DNA of 64,000 nt from Cladophialophora immunda (lineage: Eukaryota; Ascomycota; Eurotiomycetes; Chaetothyriales; Herpotrichiellaceae). Made by a program: the position numbers and the translations under genes. The DNA is taken from the NCBI RefSeq assembly GCF_000835495.1, contig NW_015622542.1, forward strand, positions 62,001-126,000, given 5' to 3'. A model generated the notes under the pieces. That model had not been told where the DNA came from and ran no database searches. It was given only the letters and a program-made list of their open reading frames with translations. Numbering within the stretch: position 1 is the first letter of the stretch; each line of letters opens with the position of its first letter. This document shows positions 12,108-25,093 of the stretch, one piece after another.

Positions 12108-14520
12108 TAACAGGTGTCGTTCACTTCCGCAGGTTTGGATGAGAGGCATCAGGGACCTTAGGCAAGATTTCCGTGCCTGTATTATCATTTGATTCCAAGA
12201 TCTCTGGGGAGCTTTATAGCTTGTGCGAATCTGGAGGTATGTGCGAATATAATATCTTCCGATTCTAGATTTTGATTGCATCGATTTTTCCTCCCTTGAA
12301 TTCTGCTTCGTTCGGCAGAGATCTGTCCCATTGGTATCAACCTCGACATGGGTTAATCCCTCGCATAGATCCGACAGGGAAAAGTGAATGTTTGCACAGG
12401 TCATCCTGCTTCAATTCGAACTTGTGAGAGGATGGTGTCATAGATGAGACTTCCCCATGTGTTCGGTCCACCAAGCAAGTGGAGCGTGTACACCGCCTGA
12501 AACGTTTGGCCCTCGTACCATTGGGACAACGAACCACGAGAGGAGGAATGTTTCATACTCAACAAGGGTATGGCGCGCATGTGTGTACATGTCTCCATAG
12601 AGGCCCACGCGGGTGGCTTCTGTCAAGAGATCTACCGTTTGATAGACACGAAAGGTGAGCGAAACAGGCCAAAATACTCATGTTGGTCAGCGGGACCGAG
12701 ACAACATTGCCCACTCAATCTATGAGAGCTTTCTTATACATGGACCCTCTGTACGTAATGGCCCTAGGACGCGATCAACTTTCAGCCTGGTCCGTGTGCA
12801 ATGTAATCCCATAAATCGCCTAATCTCCCCAGGACGGATCCAAACATGGATCTGCTCTCCTCGGAGCAGCCTGCCGACAACAGGTGTGACAAAGACGTCA
12901 TTGTGAGAGCGTGACTGCAGCGAATGCTCGTCACGGATGAGAATGCCGTTGCTGGCCGAATAGACCACTTTACTTGCTGTTCAACGAAGTCTTGACGAAT
13001 AATGTAGCCTTTCCCATCCTCCTACCCTGCAACCAGCTAGGGCCTGACAGATGGCATTCATGGACGCAGGTGACTCAGACACGATGAGGTCCTTGTTCCC
13101 GTTGGCGGTTGCTATAGCGTGGTTGGTGCCCCTGTAGGCGCAACTCCTGTCCATCAGCAGTGTCGTGATCGAGAACAACAGCTACGAAGGTGCCTTTAGG
13201 GCATCTATTGTCGCAGAGCAGATAGTAATACTGGTAGAGCTGGAAGCAGCCCATTCGGCAGTAGGTCTGGTGGGGGAGGAGGAAGCGATGATGTTGATAG
13301 CAGCGAGAACAGTGACTACCTGGAGCCATACCGCCAGATGACTGATCGTCCATGTCTAGAGAGGAAAGCGACCTGCGTAGGTTTGGACACACCGTCTCAG
13401 CTTGAACTCAAATTGTGCATCTCCTGTGAATGTGGTGGCAGCCTCTCTCGACAGTCTGTCGACACTTGTATCCCCGCGACCATGAACATGAGAATGGGCT
13501 CTCTTCAACTCCACGACTACACCCCTGCCCGTCGTGTCTGTAGATATGGCAAAAAGCGCAGATCGACCTCGCATTATCGCAAGGCACCCACATGCCTCTG
13601 AAAGCGAAGGGTTGTCTCGAGTCGACGAGAGGCTTGGATTCGGCTCGCGGAGTGACTAGCCAAGAATTGGGTTAAACCGCTCCTCAAGGTCCCCGCGCCT
13701 GGGACCAAGGGAACCAATGCGCGCCATCCCAGGGACACCTCGGGTCGCTTTGGGGCACCATCTCCATGCAGCCTCAATCTTGGGCGGTGCCCGTTGGTTG
13801 TGGCTCGTGGCGGCCCCAGGCGTCTCTTGTACATTTTCCCACCTTGCCCAGTGCTCTTCTCTGTGCCCGCTGATGCCATTTGGGCATCTGCAGCGGCGAT
13901 CTCGCCTCAGGAGGTTCACAGTAGTTGCACCTTTGTTGCGGTGGCCGTCCACCACCATCCCTTTCCCACTAACAAACCTTCCTCCCTTCCCTCTGGATCG
14001 AGAACCACCCTACATTTTTCCCTATCGTTACTCCTATTCTCATCCTCCCGCCCTGCGTCCTCACCGTACTCTCTACGCTCTGCCCCCAAAGGGCCCTCCA
14101 GCTGTCGCCTTCAGACCCTGTTGCTTCATTTGACCTGGGCGACACGTTTTCCCGTTTATCCGCTTCACTCTTAGCGTCCTTTTGGCATGCCCAGATCCAT
14201 GCCACCAGTCGCCCAGCCCAACCGTCCTGCTTCTGCTCTCAGAATCGATCGAGTTACCAGCTCACCCAACATCTGCAACTCTGCAACCACCTAATTGCTC
14301 GTGCCTATATCCTTTATCGAATCTACAAAGACGTCTCCGTCACCAATCACTTGTCCGTGGATCGCCTCCGGTAAACAAAGTGGCTCTCCGGCCATTTTGT
14401 GTACGCTGCTGGACGCAGCCCAGAACCAGGGCCCTCTGGCATACCCAAACCACCTGCCGCCATCCCATCTCGACCGCGCCTCATGAGGAGGAACACTCTA
14501 TAGAGGATTTCGCATCGTCC
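12108..14520. other. Intergenic with pyrimidine-rich nik1 leader
   Basis: From about 13960 to 14350 the plus strand is strongly C/T-rich, as is common in fungal 5' leaders. The nik1 frame stays open upstream of its ATG back to 14182 but holds no earlier ATG. Upstream of 13900 only short shadow frames are present and no gene is recognised. Confidence 0.5.
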
Positions 14521-17500
14521 ATGTCTCGCCCGGACGAGACACTGGCAGCCGCTGCGGCAATTCTGCGTGGACTGGCCAAGGGCTCGACGTCCTCCACCTA
14601 CACCAATGGCTTGAAGCTTCCACCATACAAACTTCCCGGTGAGGACACACCGGGAAAAGAGGACTTCGAAGCTGAAATAGCCGCTCTTGCAAGACGAATA
14701 CACTATTTGGAATCACGGGCAGATGTCGTTGGCCGCTCGCTGCCTGATACGCCCGGTGAATTCCAGAGTCCTGCCTCTCCGTTGTCTCGCCCAGTCGAAC
14801 CTCGGGGTTCTCTGGGCGACCCGGGCGCCGATTTCGCGGCAGACTCTGCTGAGAGAACACCTACGAACTCCAATCATTCGAGGCGTGTCAACAACCTTCT
14901 CGCTGCCCGAGACTCATTCCGACCTTCGGAACCGGACCGTGCAGTCAGCGAAGATGATATCAGCATATTGCGAGAACATGTCGAAAGGCAGGCGGAGCAA
15001 ATAAAGAGCCAGCGAGATACAATTGCAGAAATCAGCCGCGGTCTACGAAATTCCGAGGAGCAAGCCAAACAAGCTTTCATGCGGGTAGAAAATGAAGACG
15101 TTTCGATCTTGGAAAGAGAGCTGCGGAAACATCAGCAAGCTAACGAGGCATTCCAGAAGGCGCTGCGTGAGATCGGTGGCATCATTACCCAAGTTGCCAA
15201 TGGTGATTTGTCCAAGCGAGTTCAGATTCAGGCAACAGAAATGGACGATGAAATTGCCGCCTTTAAAGTCACCATAAACACTATGATGGACCAGCTCGAG
15301 ATCTTTGGCAGCGAGGTTACTCGTGTCGCTCGCGAGGTTGGCACCGAAGGCATTTTGGGGGGTCAAGCACAAATTAGCGGAGTACATGGCATATGGAAGG
15401 AGTTGACGGATAACGGTATGTCCTCCCATCCGGTGCGTTGTGAGGATTCGAACTAACTCTAGAGCAGTCAATATAATGGCAGCAAATTTGACCGACCAGG
15501 TCAGAGAGATTGCGACCGTGACCAAGGCCGTCGCACGTGGTGATCTCAGTCAAAAAGTACAAAGTCGCGCAAAGGGCGAGATTTTCGAACTACAGCATAC
15601 CATCAACACTATGGTCGACCAACTTCGAACATTTGCCACCGAAGTCACCCGAGTCGCAACAGATGTTGGGACTGAGGGTGTGTTGGGTGGACAAGCCCAA
15701 ATCGAAGGAGTCCAAGGCACCTGGAATGAATTGACGAAAAGTGTGAACGCAATGGCAGACAACCTCACGACACAAGTTCGAGACATCGCAATGGTCACCA
15801 CAGCTGTAGCAAAAGGCGATTTGACGCGAAAAGTCACAGCGAGCTGTAAGGGGGAGATTCTCCGACTCAAGATTACCATCAACAATATGGTTGATCAATT
15901 GCAGCAGTTTGCCCAGGAGGTCACCATTTTGGCCAAGGAGGTTGGAACCAATGGTGTGTTGGGAGGCCAAGCGACGGTGCACGACGTCGAAGGTACTTGG
16001 AAAGATCTTACTGAAAACGTCAATGGCATGGCGATGAACTTGACGACCCAAGTACGAGAAATTGCCGCAGTCACCACCGCCGTCGCCAATGGCGACTTGT
16101 CAAAGAAGGTTACCGCAGATGTCCAAGGCGAAATCCTCGACCTGAAGGTGACAATCAATTCCATGGTTGATAGATTGAACACTTTCGCGTTCGAAGTTAG
16201 CAAAGTGGCGAGAGAAGTCGGCACAGACGGAACACTCGGAGGGCAGGCGAAGGTCGACAACGTCCAGGGCAAGTGGCGAGATCTGACCGACAATGTGAAT
16301 ACGATGGCTTCCAACCTGACAGATCAGGTACGAAGTATCTCGGACGTCACACAAGCCATCGCTGCGGGAAATCTAGACAAGAAAATCGAGGTACAGGCAC
16401 AAGGCGAAATCCTGACCCTGAAAGTCACTATCAACAACATGGTAGACCGTTTGGCGACCTTCGCCCATGAGGTGCGACGAGTCGCTCGCGATGTGGGTGT
16501 CAATGGCAAAATGGGTGGTCAGGCCAATGTTCACGACGTCAGTGGCCGCTGGAAAGAGATTACCGAGGACGTCAACACTATGGCTGAGAATCTGACCGCT
16601 CAGGTTCGTGCGTTCGGCGAGATCACAGACGCGGCAACAGAAGGAGACTTCTCCAAGTTGATCAGTGTCAATGCATCCGGCGAAATGGATGAATTGAAGA
16701 GGAAGATCAACCAGATGATTTCGAACCTCAGAGACAGCATTCAGAGGAACACGGCGGCACGCGAAGCAGCCGAATTGGCCAACAGGACAAAATCCGAATT
16801 TTTGGCCAACATGTCACACGAGATCAGGACCCCTATGAACGGCATCATCGGCATGACACAGCTGACGCTGGATACTGATGATTTGAAGCCGCACTCGCGA
16901 GAGATGCTCAATACGGTCCACAACCTCGCCAACAGCTTACTGACTATAATTGACGACATCCTGGATATTTCGAAGATTGAAGCCAACCGCATGGCCATTG
17001 AGGCCATCCCGTACACAATCCGTGGTACTGTCTTCAATGCTCTGAAGTCCTTGGCCGTCAAGGCGAACGAGAAGTCGCTATGTCTGGCATTTGATGTGGA
17101 CAACTCAGTCCCGGACTATGTCGTCGGCGATCCATTCCGGCTGAGACAGATTATCCTCAATTTGGTCGGCAATGCGATCAAGTTTACTGACCAGGGCGAG
17201 GTCAAAGTGACCATCAAAAAATCCAAAGATCTACTGTCAAACTGCGCGCCTGACGAATTTCCGTTCGAGTTCGTGGTTTCCGATACTGGGATTGGCATAC
17301 AGTCGGATAAGCTTGACCTCATCTTCGACACTTTCCAGCAGGCGGACGGCTCAACGACACGGAAATTCGGTGGTACCGGTCTAGGACTGTCCATCTCTAA
17401 GCGGCTGGTCAATCTCATGGGTGGCCAAGTCTGGGTGACCTCCGATTTTGGTCACGGGAGCGAGTTTCACTTCTCGTGCATTGTCAAATTCGCAACGGAC

Positions 17501-18598
17501 GACATCAGTGTGATCAGTTCCCAGCTCTATCCTTTCCGAAAGCATAAAGTGCTCTTGGTAGACAAGGGCGTTTCGAAGTTCTTCGAACGCGTCCCCGCAA
17601 TGATCGAGGAGCTTGGGCTCCAGGTCAAGGTCGTGAATGACGAAACAGAGGTCCCTGATCCTGTCACTGTCACTGTCGAGCGGAATCGCAAAGGCACCGA
17701 TGGGGGCTATGATGTTATTGTCATTGATGAACTTCAGACGGCGCAAAAACTGCGAGAACTCGACAAGTTCAAGTACATACCCATGGTCCTGCTGAATGCA
17801 ACTGTGTCTATCAGCCTCAAGACTGTGCTTGACCTTGGGATAGCTTCATATATGACCACGCCCTGTCAGCTGATTGATCTGGGTAACTGCATGATCCCTG
17901 CTTTGGAAGGCCGGTCTACGCCCGTCATTAAAGACTACAAGAAGTCACTCAATGTTTTGTTGGCCGAGGACAACGAGGTTAATCAAAAGGTGGCCATTAA
18001 AATCCTGGAAAAATACAACCATGTGGTCACTGTGGTGGGCAACGGATTGGAAGCTGTCAACGCTATAAAGCACAACCGATTCGATATTGTGCTTATGGAT
18101 GTGCAAATGCCAGTGATGGGTGGTTTTGAGGCCACGCGCGAGATTCGGCAGTATGAAAAGGAAAAGGCGTTACCGAGAACGCCCATCGTTGCGCTGACCG
18201 CCCACGCTATGCTGGGAGATCGCGAGAAATGCATCCAGGCACAAATGGACGAATACCTGTCGAAACCGCTGAAACAGAACCTACTAATGCAAACGATTTT
18301 GCGAGTGGCTTCCGACAGAGTGACAGATATTTTCAACAAGCAGGCTCGCTCAAAGTCTAATGGAGCCAGGAATGGCCATGGCGGCGGCATGGATGGAAAG
18401 GAGGCGTCGTCGCCAGCTAACGCCGGAGATACTCGAGTGATATCGAGTTTGAGACCTCCCTTCAGTGAGAGGTCAGTGACATCGTCAGGGCCGGTAAATC
18501 ATGGCAGTGTGGAGAGTCCCTCATTGGGCAAAGACGGCGAGCCCGATCCGATTTCGGCAGCTAACAGCAGTGTACGTTCGATGTCATGGTCGGGCTGA
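14521..18598 (+). CDS. nik1: Group III HAMP-repeat hybrid histidine kinase (Nik1/Os-1)
   Basis: Cytoplasmic osmosensor; in other fungi it acts through the phosphorelay to Hog1 and is the target pathway of phenylpyrrole and dicarboximide fungicides. Exons 14521-15415 and 15468-18598 join to 1341 residues (52-bp intron). The start is the only in-frame ATG before the conserved region ([19 protein letters not shown]). Residues about 200-690 hold five 92-residue HAMP units, each with a [11 protein letters not shown] turn, IN.MVDQL, EVG..G.LGGQA and W..LT, plus a sixth partial HAMP. The H-box [18 protein letters not shown] has phospho-His about 749. The ATPase domain has [17 protein letters not shown] and [10 protein letters not shown]. 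The receiver has [10 protein letters not shown] and [11 protein letters not shown] with phospho-Asp about 1176, and the conserved Lys in YLSKPLK. No membrane segment is seen. The C-terminal 110 residues are Ser/Gly-rich. Confidence 0.97.
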
Positions 18599-19650
18599 AG
18601 ACAAGTCAGAGCTAATCGGCGTGATCAGGTTCTTTTGAGGGCTCACAGTCAATGAGGATGTTAATCTGATGGTTGCTGGACCTCTGCGCTTCTCCCATTG
18701 CATCAATTGATGAGATTATGTTTTGGGCATTCCATCTTGTTGGCAGCGTGGAGTAATTCGGGTTTTGGCTCTTGGATGTGTGCATTGCGATGTGACTTTC
18801 TATTTTTGATTTTGCGGATCTTCCATGGTTGATGCGGGATGACGAGGGTTATGCAAAGGCCATTCAGCCGGTGCAGTCTCCCCATGATATTGGTTGGAGA
18901 CGTTCATGAGAAGTTGATTGCTTGTAGGACAAGACAGACCAAGGCATGGCCGGGACATTGGGTACGGGACTCGGTCGGGGGCAGAGAACCTATTAACGGA
19001 GCCGAAGCGAGTCCATAAATCGCTCATATATTTCATCTCGAAGCTTCATGGAAAGAAATTGATCTTGTTCATAAGAGTGCTTGTGCGCAGGTAACGGCAG
19101 TTATGGATAATTGGGGTCCTGTCCCTCATGTTCCTGTTCCAATCGGTTTGACCGTAGTGGAGGCCGCCTGCGTCGTGATGTAGCGGTGACCTGGCGAGGA
19201 GAGGAGAGGGCCGACGAGACCGTCGAGAATCCCCAGCCTTTCCGGAGACAAGAGGGACCCCGGATTTCCGAATTGCAAGCCATCAGGGAATTGGAGCAGC
19301 CAGAAAGCCAGGTGCCAGGTTGAACGGAAATGTCGGTGTCGTTGTCCTGGTGGGGACAGGTTTGTACGAAGAGAGGGGCGAATCAGCTGCGGCGACAACC
19401 TTCCATCGACATGCAGATTTCGTGACGCATCCGCAATATTATATGATTTCACTCAATCTTTCCCATCCCCCTTGCGCTGCCGATTCACTCGCCGCCCTGG
19501 AAGATATCCCCCCCCTTGTCGAGTACTGGCTTTTATTCGAACGCATTCCGAGCATCCTCCACTCCCCTCGTTTGTGCGTCGGTCAGACTATTCGCATACG
19601 TCTCCGCCATGACTCGTGTATGAGCACCAGCGCTCTCTCTGCACCCGAAT
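18599..19650. other. Intergenic, transcription factor promoter
   Basis: About 1 kb between nik1 and the plus-strand regulator gene. It contains the nik1 3' end and a C-rich leader near 19460-19640. Only short frames occur, none recognised. Confidence 0.45.
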
Positions 19651-22031
19651 ATGGCACAGTCCGTCGACGACGGCGCTCAGTCCGGCGCCGAACCTGCCGT
19701 GACCGAGCATGGGCCTGTCGGTGCGCAAGCTGCTACAGAGAATGGCCCGGCCTCCAATCCCTCTGCGCCTCGCCTGAACCCGCGGAGTTGCGTCACATGT
19801 CGTCGCAGAAAAGTTCGTTGCAATAAAGAAAACCCATGCGCCAACTGCGTAAGAGCGGGGATTGAATGTGTATTTCCGGGTCCTGGCAGAGCACCGAGAA
19901 AACCGAGGAAGCCACCTGATGCAGAGTTGTTGGCGAGACTGCGCAGGTTGGAAGGCGTTGTCCACAGCCTCGGCGCCCAAGTGGATGAGAATGGAATCGT
20001 GTCGCCCACTCTCACAGGATCAACGGACATACGGGCGCGCTTCGGTGAAGCACAGTCAAGCGATTCACCGGTCTCTGATCGCACAGACCCGAAAAGACAA
20101 TCTATTGACAAACATCTTGGGCGCCTGGTGATTAATGAAGATCGCAGTCGCTATGTGAACAACGCGTTCTGGACAGGCATGAGCGATGAGGTACTTCTCT
20201 ACCGTGACTTGTGCGAGAGGATCCTGGCTGACCGTTTTGACAGATTGCCGAGATGCGGGACTTGCTCGATCCGTCAAGCACTGATGATGAAGATGAAGTT
20301 CACTCGCCTGAGACCGACCGCCAATCCAACCACCAAGCCTTCCTCTTTGGTTACTCCTCCGTCATGCAAGACCTGAGGGAGCTACATCCCAGTCCCAGTC
20401 AGATTTTCATTCTTTGGGAAGTGTTTAAGGAGAATGTCGATCCTGTGGTTCGCATCCTGCATCGGCCTACAGCCAAAACGATTCTCATGAATGCTGCGAG
20501 CAGTATCGATCGCGTCTCGAAACCAGCAGAAGCCTTGTTATTTTCCATCTACTTTGGGGCGGTCGTCAGCCTGACTCCGGAGCAATGCCAGCAACTGTTG
20601 GACGAGGACAAGCAGTCTCTCCTGAAGAAATACCGATTTGCCACAGAACAAGCCCTGGCCCGTGCAGATTTTCTGAACAGCTCGAGTCTCATGTGCTTGC
20701 AGGCACTGTCGTTTTTCCTTATATTTGTGCGGCATTGTGATGATTCGAGATTGGTGTGGGCATTGGGAGGGCTAGCTATCCATCTGGCACAATCGCTGGG
20801 CATCCATCGCGATGGAACTCATTTCGGACTGAATCCATTTGACACAGAAATGCGACGCCGACTGTGGTGGCAAATTTCTCTGCTCGACAATCGGGCAGCC
20901 GAAGATCATGGTGTCGACCCTAGTTTTACCGAAGAATTCTATGATACCAAGGTCCCCGCGAACTTGAACGACGACGACATCTATCCCGGAATGAAGGAGT
21001 GGCCCAAAGAAAGAGTCGGAGCGACCGAAATGACATTCTGCTTGATTCGCTACGAAATCGGCGTCTTTTCGCGGCGATTCAACTTCACCGCTCCCGGATA
21101 TGGCCCATCGCAAGTTCCCGAGTTGTCCTTGGAAGAAAAGGAGAAACTGATCGACGAGTGTCACCGGAAGCTCGAAGAGAAATACTTGCGACACTGCGAC
21201 ATGAATATGCCTATATATTGGGTGGCCGCGACCGTCGCTCGTCTCATCCTGGCCAAGATGTGGTTGATGGTGCACCATCCACGAGCATACTCCAACAGCG
21301 GGGGAACACCTATGCCGCCAGAGATCCGTGATCGTGTCTTCATCACCTCGGTGGAAGTGATAGAGTTCTCTCATCTCCTAGAAAAGAACGAAAACACGGC
21401 GAAATGGGGTTGGCTGTTCAGGACCTACATGCAATGGCAATCGGTGGCCTTTGCATTGTCAGAGATATGCGCCAGACCACCTGGACCTGATGTGGACCGA
21501 GCATGGCGAGCGGTTGAATCGGTTTACGGGGAACGAATGATGAATTCCAAGTATCAGAAAGGAATGCTGTGGAAGCCCTTACGACACCTCATGGCCAAAG
21601 CCAAGGCCCGAAGAGCAGCACAGCAAGCCGAGTCAAATCAGGCGCAGCAGAAGCCAGAAATCATGTTCGCTGATATGGCCAACCCAACGCCGATGGAACG
21701 ATTTATGCAAGACTACCCACCCACCACCAGCACCAACGCTATGGAGGCATTCGGCATAGCGAGCGAGCAGCCCTACCATGCAGGAATGGCCCTGGATCCG
21801 CGAATGCAAGAATCTTTCCAAGCAGCAAGTGGCAGTGTGACGGCGGAGAGTGGCAATACCATCACGCAGGACAGTTCCAGCAGTGCGGGAGTGAACTGGA
21901 CGCCGGAGCACATGCCGATAGGGAGCAACGACATCTTGGATTTCGGATGGTCGCCATCTGTGGGCGACTTTACGGTGCGAGGGGAGCCTTTTCAGCGATT
22001 TTTTGTGACTCTGCAAGAAAATTGGTTCTGA
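19651..22031 (+). CDS. Zn2Cys6 fungal-specific transcription factor
   Basis: Nuclear DNA-binding regulator, target unknown. Exons 19651-20190 and 20244-22031 join to 775 residues; the 53-bp intron joins TGMSDE to IAEMRDLL. The binuclear zinc cluster is at residues 47-73 with spacing C-x2-C-x6-C-x5-C-x2-C-x6-C (CVTCRRRKVRC, then PCANC). A basic linker GRAPRKPRK and a short dimerisation coil LLARLRRLEGVVHSLG follow. The middle region is a Fungal_trans domain with the family hallmark RRRLWWQISLLDNRAAEDHG and IHLAQSLGIHRDG. The C-terminal 150 residues are Gln/Ser-rich. The zinc cluster and linker resemble Bik5-type regulators, but no biosynthetic genes lie beside it, so a pathway role is not implied. 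Confidence 0.93.
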
Positions 22032-23009
22032 TGGGTCATATGAATGTATGTATGTACCATTATTATACGCCAGGATATCAAGAGACATTGCCTCTGTTTC
22101 GCCCATTCGCGACCGCCGCTCCAACGAGTATCTGTTCAAGTGCAAGAGCCATCTGCAGGTAAGACGGATGGGCTGGACATCGGTTCGACACTAGATGCCA
22201 AATGGGGCATGGGATGGCTTATTGACGAGATCTATTTCGGGGACGAGGGGCTTGGAGGGAATTCTAGATGCTGGTGTTGGTTGTGGCTTGTAAGAAAGTA
22301 AGCGCCGGTTGACCAACTCCTCTTGCACGATTGGTTCAAGCCCGAACGATTTCTCTGGGGGCCCTCTGAGGCTCAGATGCTGAATTGCTTAGATTCTCAC
22401 TTTACTGTGCTAAGCTTCTCGGAGCCCGTCAGGGCCATGGCTTAGGCGGGCTCTGGTAGGCTCACTAGGCTCGAATCTGATCGACTCGTTGGGGGTGGAT
22501 TTGGGCTCCCAGGCACTGGCTGGGTGATGCTCCAGCTGCCCCTGTCGCTCTGCCAATCGACTGGATGTGCTGAGCCCTTGAAGCCACTCAGGCTCCATAC
22601 TGGCCGCTGTCCCTGCACGAACCGCACGGACCTCCGCCATCAACCTGTTGCGAGGATCCAGGGGATCCATCGTTCCCCATGCGTCTCTTTTCAGCTCAAA
22701 ACAACATCTGAAACCCGCTTCTGCTCAAACCAGACGCCCGTCGCCTGGCCACTCGTGGTGTAGATCTCTTTGCCCTTTTTTTTGGTGATAACCCCCAGGC
22801 GCCTGCTGACTTCGAGTCTCTTTTTCCCTCCTTCTCACACTCTCCCTCTCTGACCTGCGTTCTTTCCTTGTCCGTGTCTGCACCGAGTCTGAGGCCATTT
22901 CGTTGTCTTCCTTCGCTACCTGCTCAGCGTTGATCCGTCCTTCGTTGCGCCGTTCCAGTCCCATTCCTCCCGAATATACGTATAGTAATCTCAGAACACA
23001 ACCGCGAGC
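22032..23009. other. Intergenic with pyrimidine-rich leader
   Basis: The last 300 bases before 23010 are rich in C and T on the plus strand, typical of a fungal promoter-leader. Small frames on both strands are not convincing. Confidence 0.45.
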
Positions 23010-24442
23010 ATGCCATTTCAATCTCAACCCAAGGTCAGGATACTGATCAGCTTGTTCCTGACGAGTGAGTTGCAATCCCCTTGCTCACCCTGGCATTGAA
23101 AGATGAGCCGCCTTCGCTGACCATCCCGTCGTTTTGCAGCCTTCTTCCTTTCAGCGCAGGCCGCTGTTCCCTCGTCCACGTATGTCGGGCAGGGCACCTC
23201 GCCGGATCCCAATGATAATATCACTGTTTCTATCAATGTGCCCAACGACAACTCGAACTCTCTCTTCTTCCATTTCTCTGCACCTGCCGGCCAGACATGG
23301 GGTGCCTTTGGCTTTGGCACTCAGATGGCGGGGGCTTTGATCTTTGTCACATATGCATCGGAGAGCGGGAACAACGTCACTGTCAGTCCTCGTCTCGGAA
23401 AGGGCCATGTCATGCCCCAACATACCTCGGATGTCCAAGTGGACGTGCTGAGCGGCAGCGGTATCATTGACGGATCTTTCGTTGTCAACGCCAAATGCTC
23501 CAATTGCCGAAGCTGGGATGGTGGGAACATCAATGTCGACAGCACAAAACAGCCCATGATCTGGGCCGCCGGTCCCACAGGCTCTCTATCTTCCAACGAT
23601 GCCAACGCTCAAATTAAACAACATGAGGGGTATAACTTCTTCGATTTGAACCTCCAAGCAGCAACCGGTACCGGCGGCGTCCCGGTCGTGAGTTCGTCCT
23701 CGGACACAGTGGTTGGTGGCGGTCCGATTGGTGGTGATCACTTCCGGGGCGCCACTGGTTTCCACGCATTCCTCATGGTCGCGGCCTTCTTGATCGTCTT
23801 TCCTGGAGGATATTTGTTCCTCCGTGTGTTTGAGAAGGTGTGGCTTCACTGGGGCGTCCAGTCCTTGGCTCTGCTCATGACCGTCTTGGGTATGGGTGTT
23901 GGAATCGCCATCAGCAAAAGAAACAACATTGTGAGCAATAGAACCCGTTTTCCTTGGCTCCTAGCGGAAACTGACATGTCTAGTCTCCTAATTTGACTGC
24001 CGGTCATCAAATTCTCGGCTTCGTCGTTGTCGCTCTCGGTCTTGTCACCTGGGTCGTCGGATTCGTGGGGCATCGCATCTACAAGAGGACGAAGCAGCCC
24101 GCCAAGATCATGAAAGGACATCGTGTGCTGGGTCCCGCCACGATAACGTTGGGTTTGGCCAACTGTATCGTTGGATTCCGGTTCGCCGACAACACCCGTG
24201 CAGCCATCGTCTTTGCCGTTGCGATGGTGTTGATGTTCATTTTCGTCGGAACCGTGACGTTTTTCAAGCGCCGCCAGCAACAACGAAAGGCGCCAATGAA
24301 TACACAAGCTGCGGCTAACTTCCGTGAGGGCCGATCCGAGATGCCTCACTATACGGGAGAGGCTCCATTGCCGTTATACAGCCAAGGCGGCATCCCCCTG
24401 GAGAGCTATGCGAACAACCAGGCTCCTCCTGTGTATCGCTAG
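23010..24442 (+). CDS. DOMON / cytochrome b561-type membrane protein
   Basis: Probably a secretory-pathway or cell-surface haem protein moving electrons across the membrane. Exons 23010-23064, 23140-23930 and 23984-24442 join to 434 residues; introns are 75 and 53 bp. The first exon plus the start of exon 2 forms a signal peptide (MPFQSQPKVRILISLFLTTFF, cleaved near AQAAVPSS). A cellobiose-dehydrogenase-type DOMON domain spans about 30-190 (VNVPN-like strands, WGAFGFGTQM, WDGGNINVDS). From about 226 come five to six membrane segments in cytochrome b561 order, with candidate haem-ligand histidines in GFHAFLMV, LHWGVQ, AGHQILGF and KGHRVLG. The cytosolic tail is basic, then ends PPLYS-like and APPVYR. 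Fungal proteins of this architecture are mostly uncharacterised; iron or copper reductase activity is inference. Confidence 0.9.
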
Positions 24443-25093
24443 GAACATGAACCCACAGTTGGTCTGGGTCGGAGCTCTTGCATCAGCGGCTCGAGGTAGA
24501 GCCTAGGACGATGGTCGATCGTGGTGGTGAAGAAAGAGCCGTTGTTCTCTCAAGCTTGGACGATTGTGCACAATCTGCAGGTGCCCGGTTTGGTATCGGT
24601 TGGCGACATGTATGCTCCCCGCTGTAATATGTTGTGTCACGGGATGTTTGGACAATTGTGTGTTTTCTTCGGATGAATGCCAGAGCCCTGGTGAAAAGCA
24701 GAGCTCTATGAAAATCACGCGGAATAAAAGTATGTTCAACACAGTTATACTGTCCAATCTTGGCCCATATACTGTGTCAATGTTTCATTCGAGCTCTAAA
24801 CTTGCCTTGTCCCAATCCACAGCTGTGCAGGGCTAATCAGACATCCCTTTTAGGTTGTTCTCTATCTACCTCAACAGCTTTAGGCTGTGAACATCACCAG
24901 AGCCAATTGCTATCTACAGGCTTGTCCTTTTGTTTTGGCTTTTTGGCTTTTCCGGGGCCTTTTTTTCTGCTTTGGCATAACAGCTTGCTTGTTCTCCTTG
25001 CGATGGCAGCGCTGCATCGGCTCCATTTCCTTCCATCATCGCTCGCTGCCGCTGTAAAGACTTCGCTCTGACCCGCGATACCTGATCTCCAGA
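24443..25093. other. Convergent 3' ends, no gene seen
   Basis: Lies between the tails of the plus-strand DOMON gene and the minus-strand gene at 25094. Expected to hold both 3' untranslated regions. T-rich stretches occur around 24930-24970; no coding signal. Confidence 0.45.

Noticed and set aside
19651..24442. Zn2Cys6 regulator beside a redox membrane protein, considered as part of a biosynthetic cluster
   Set aside because: No PKS, NRPS, terpene or other tailoring enzyme lies nearby, and the flanks are housekeeping or signalling genes.
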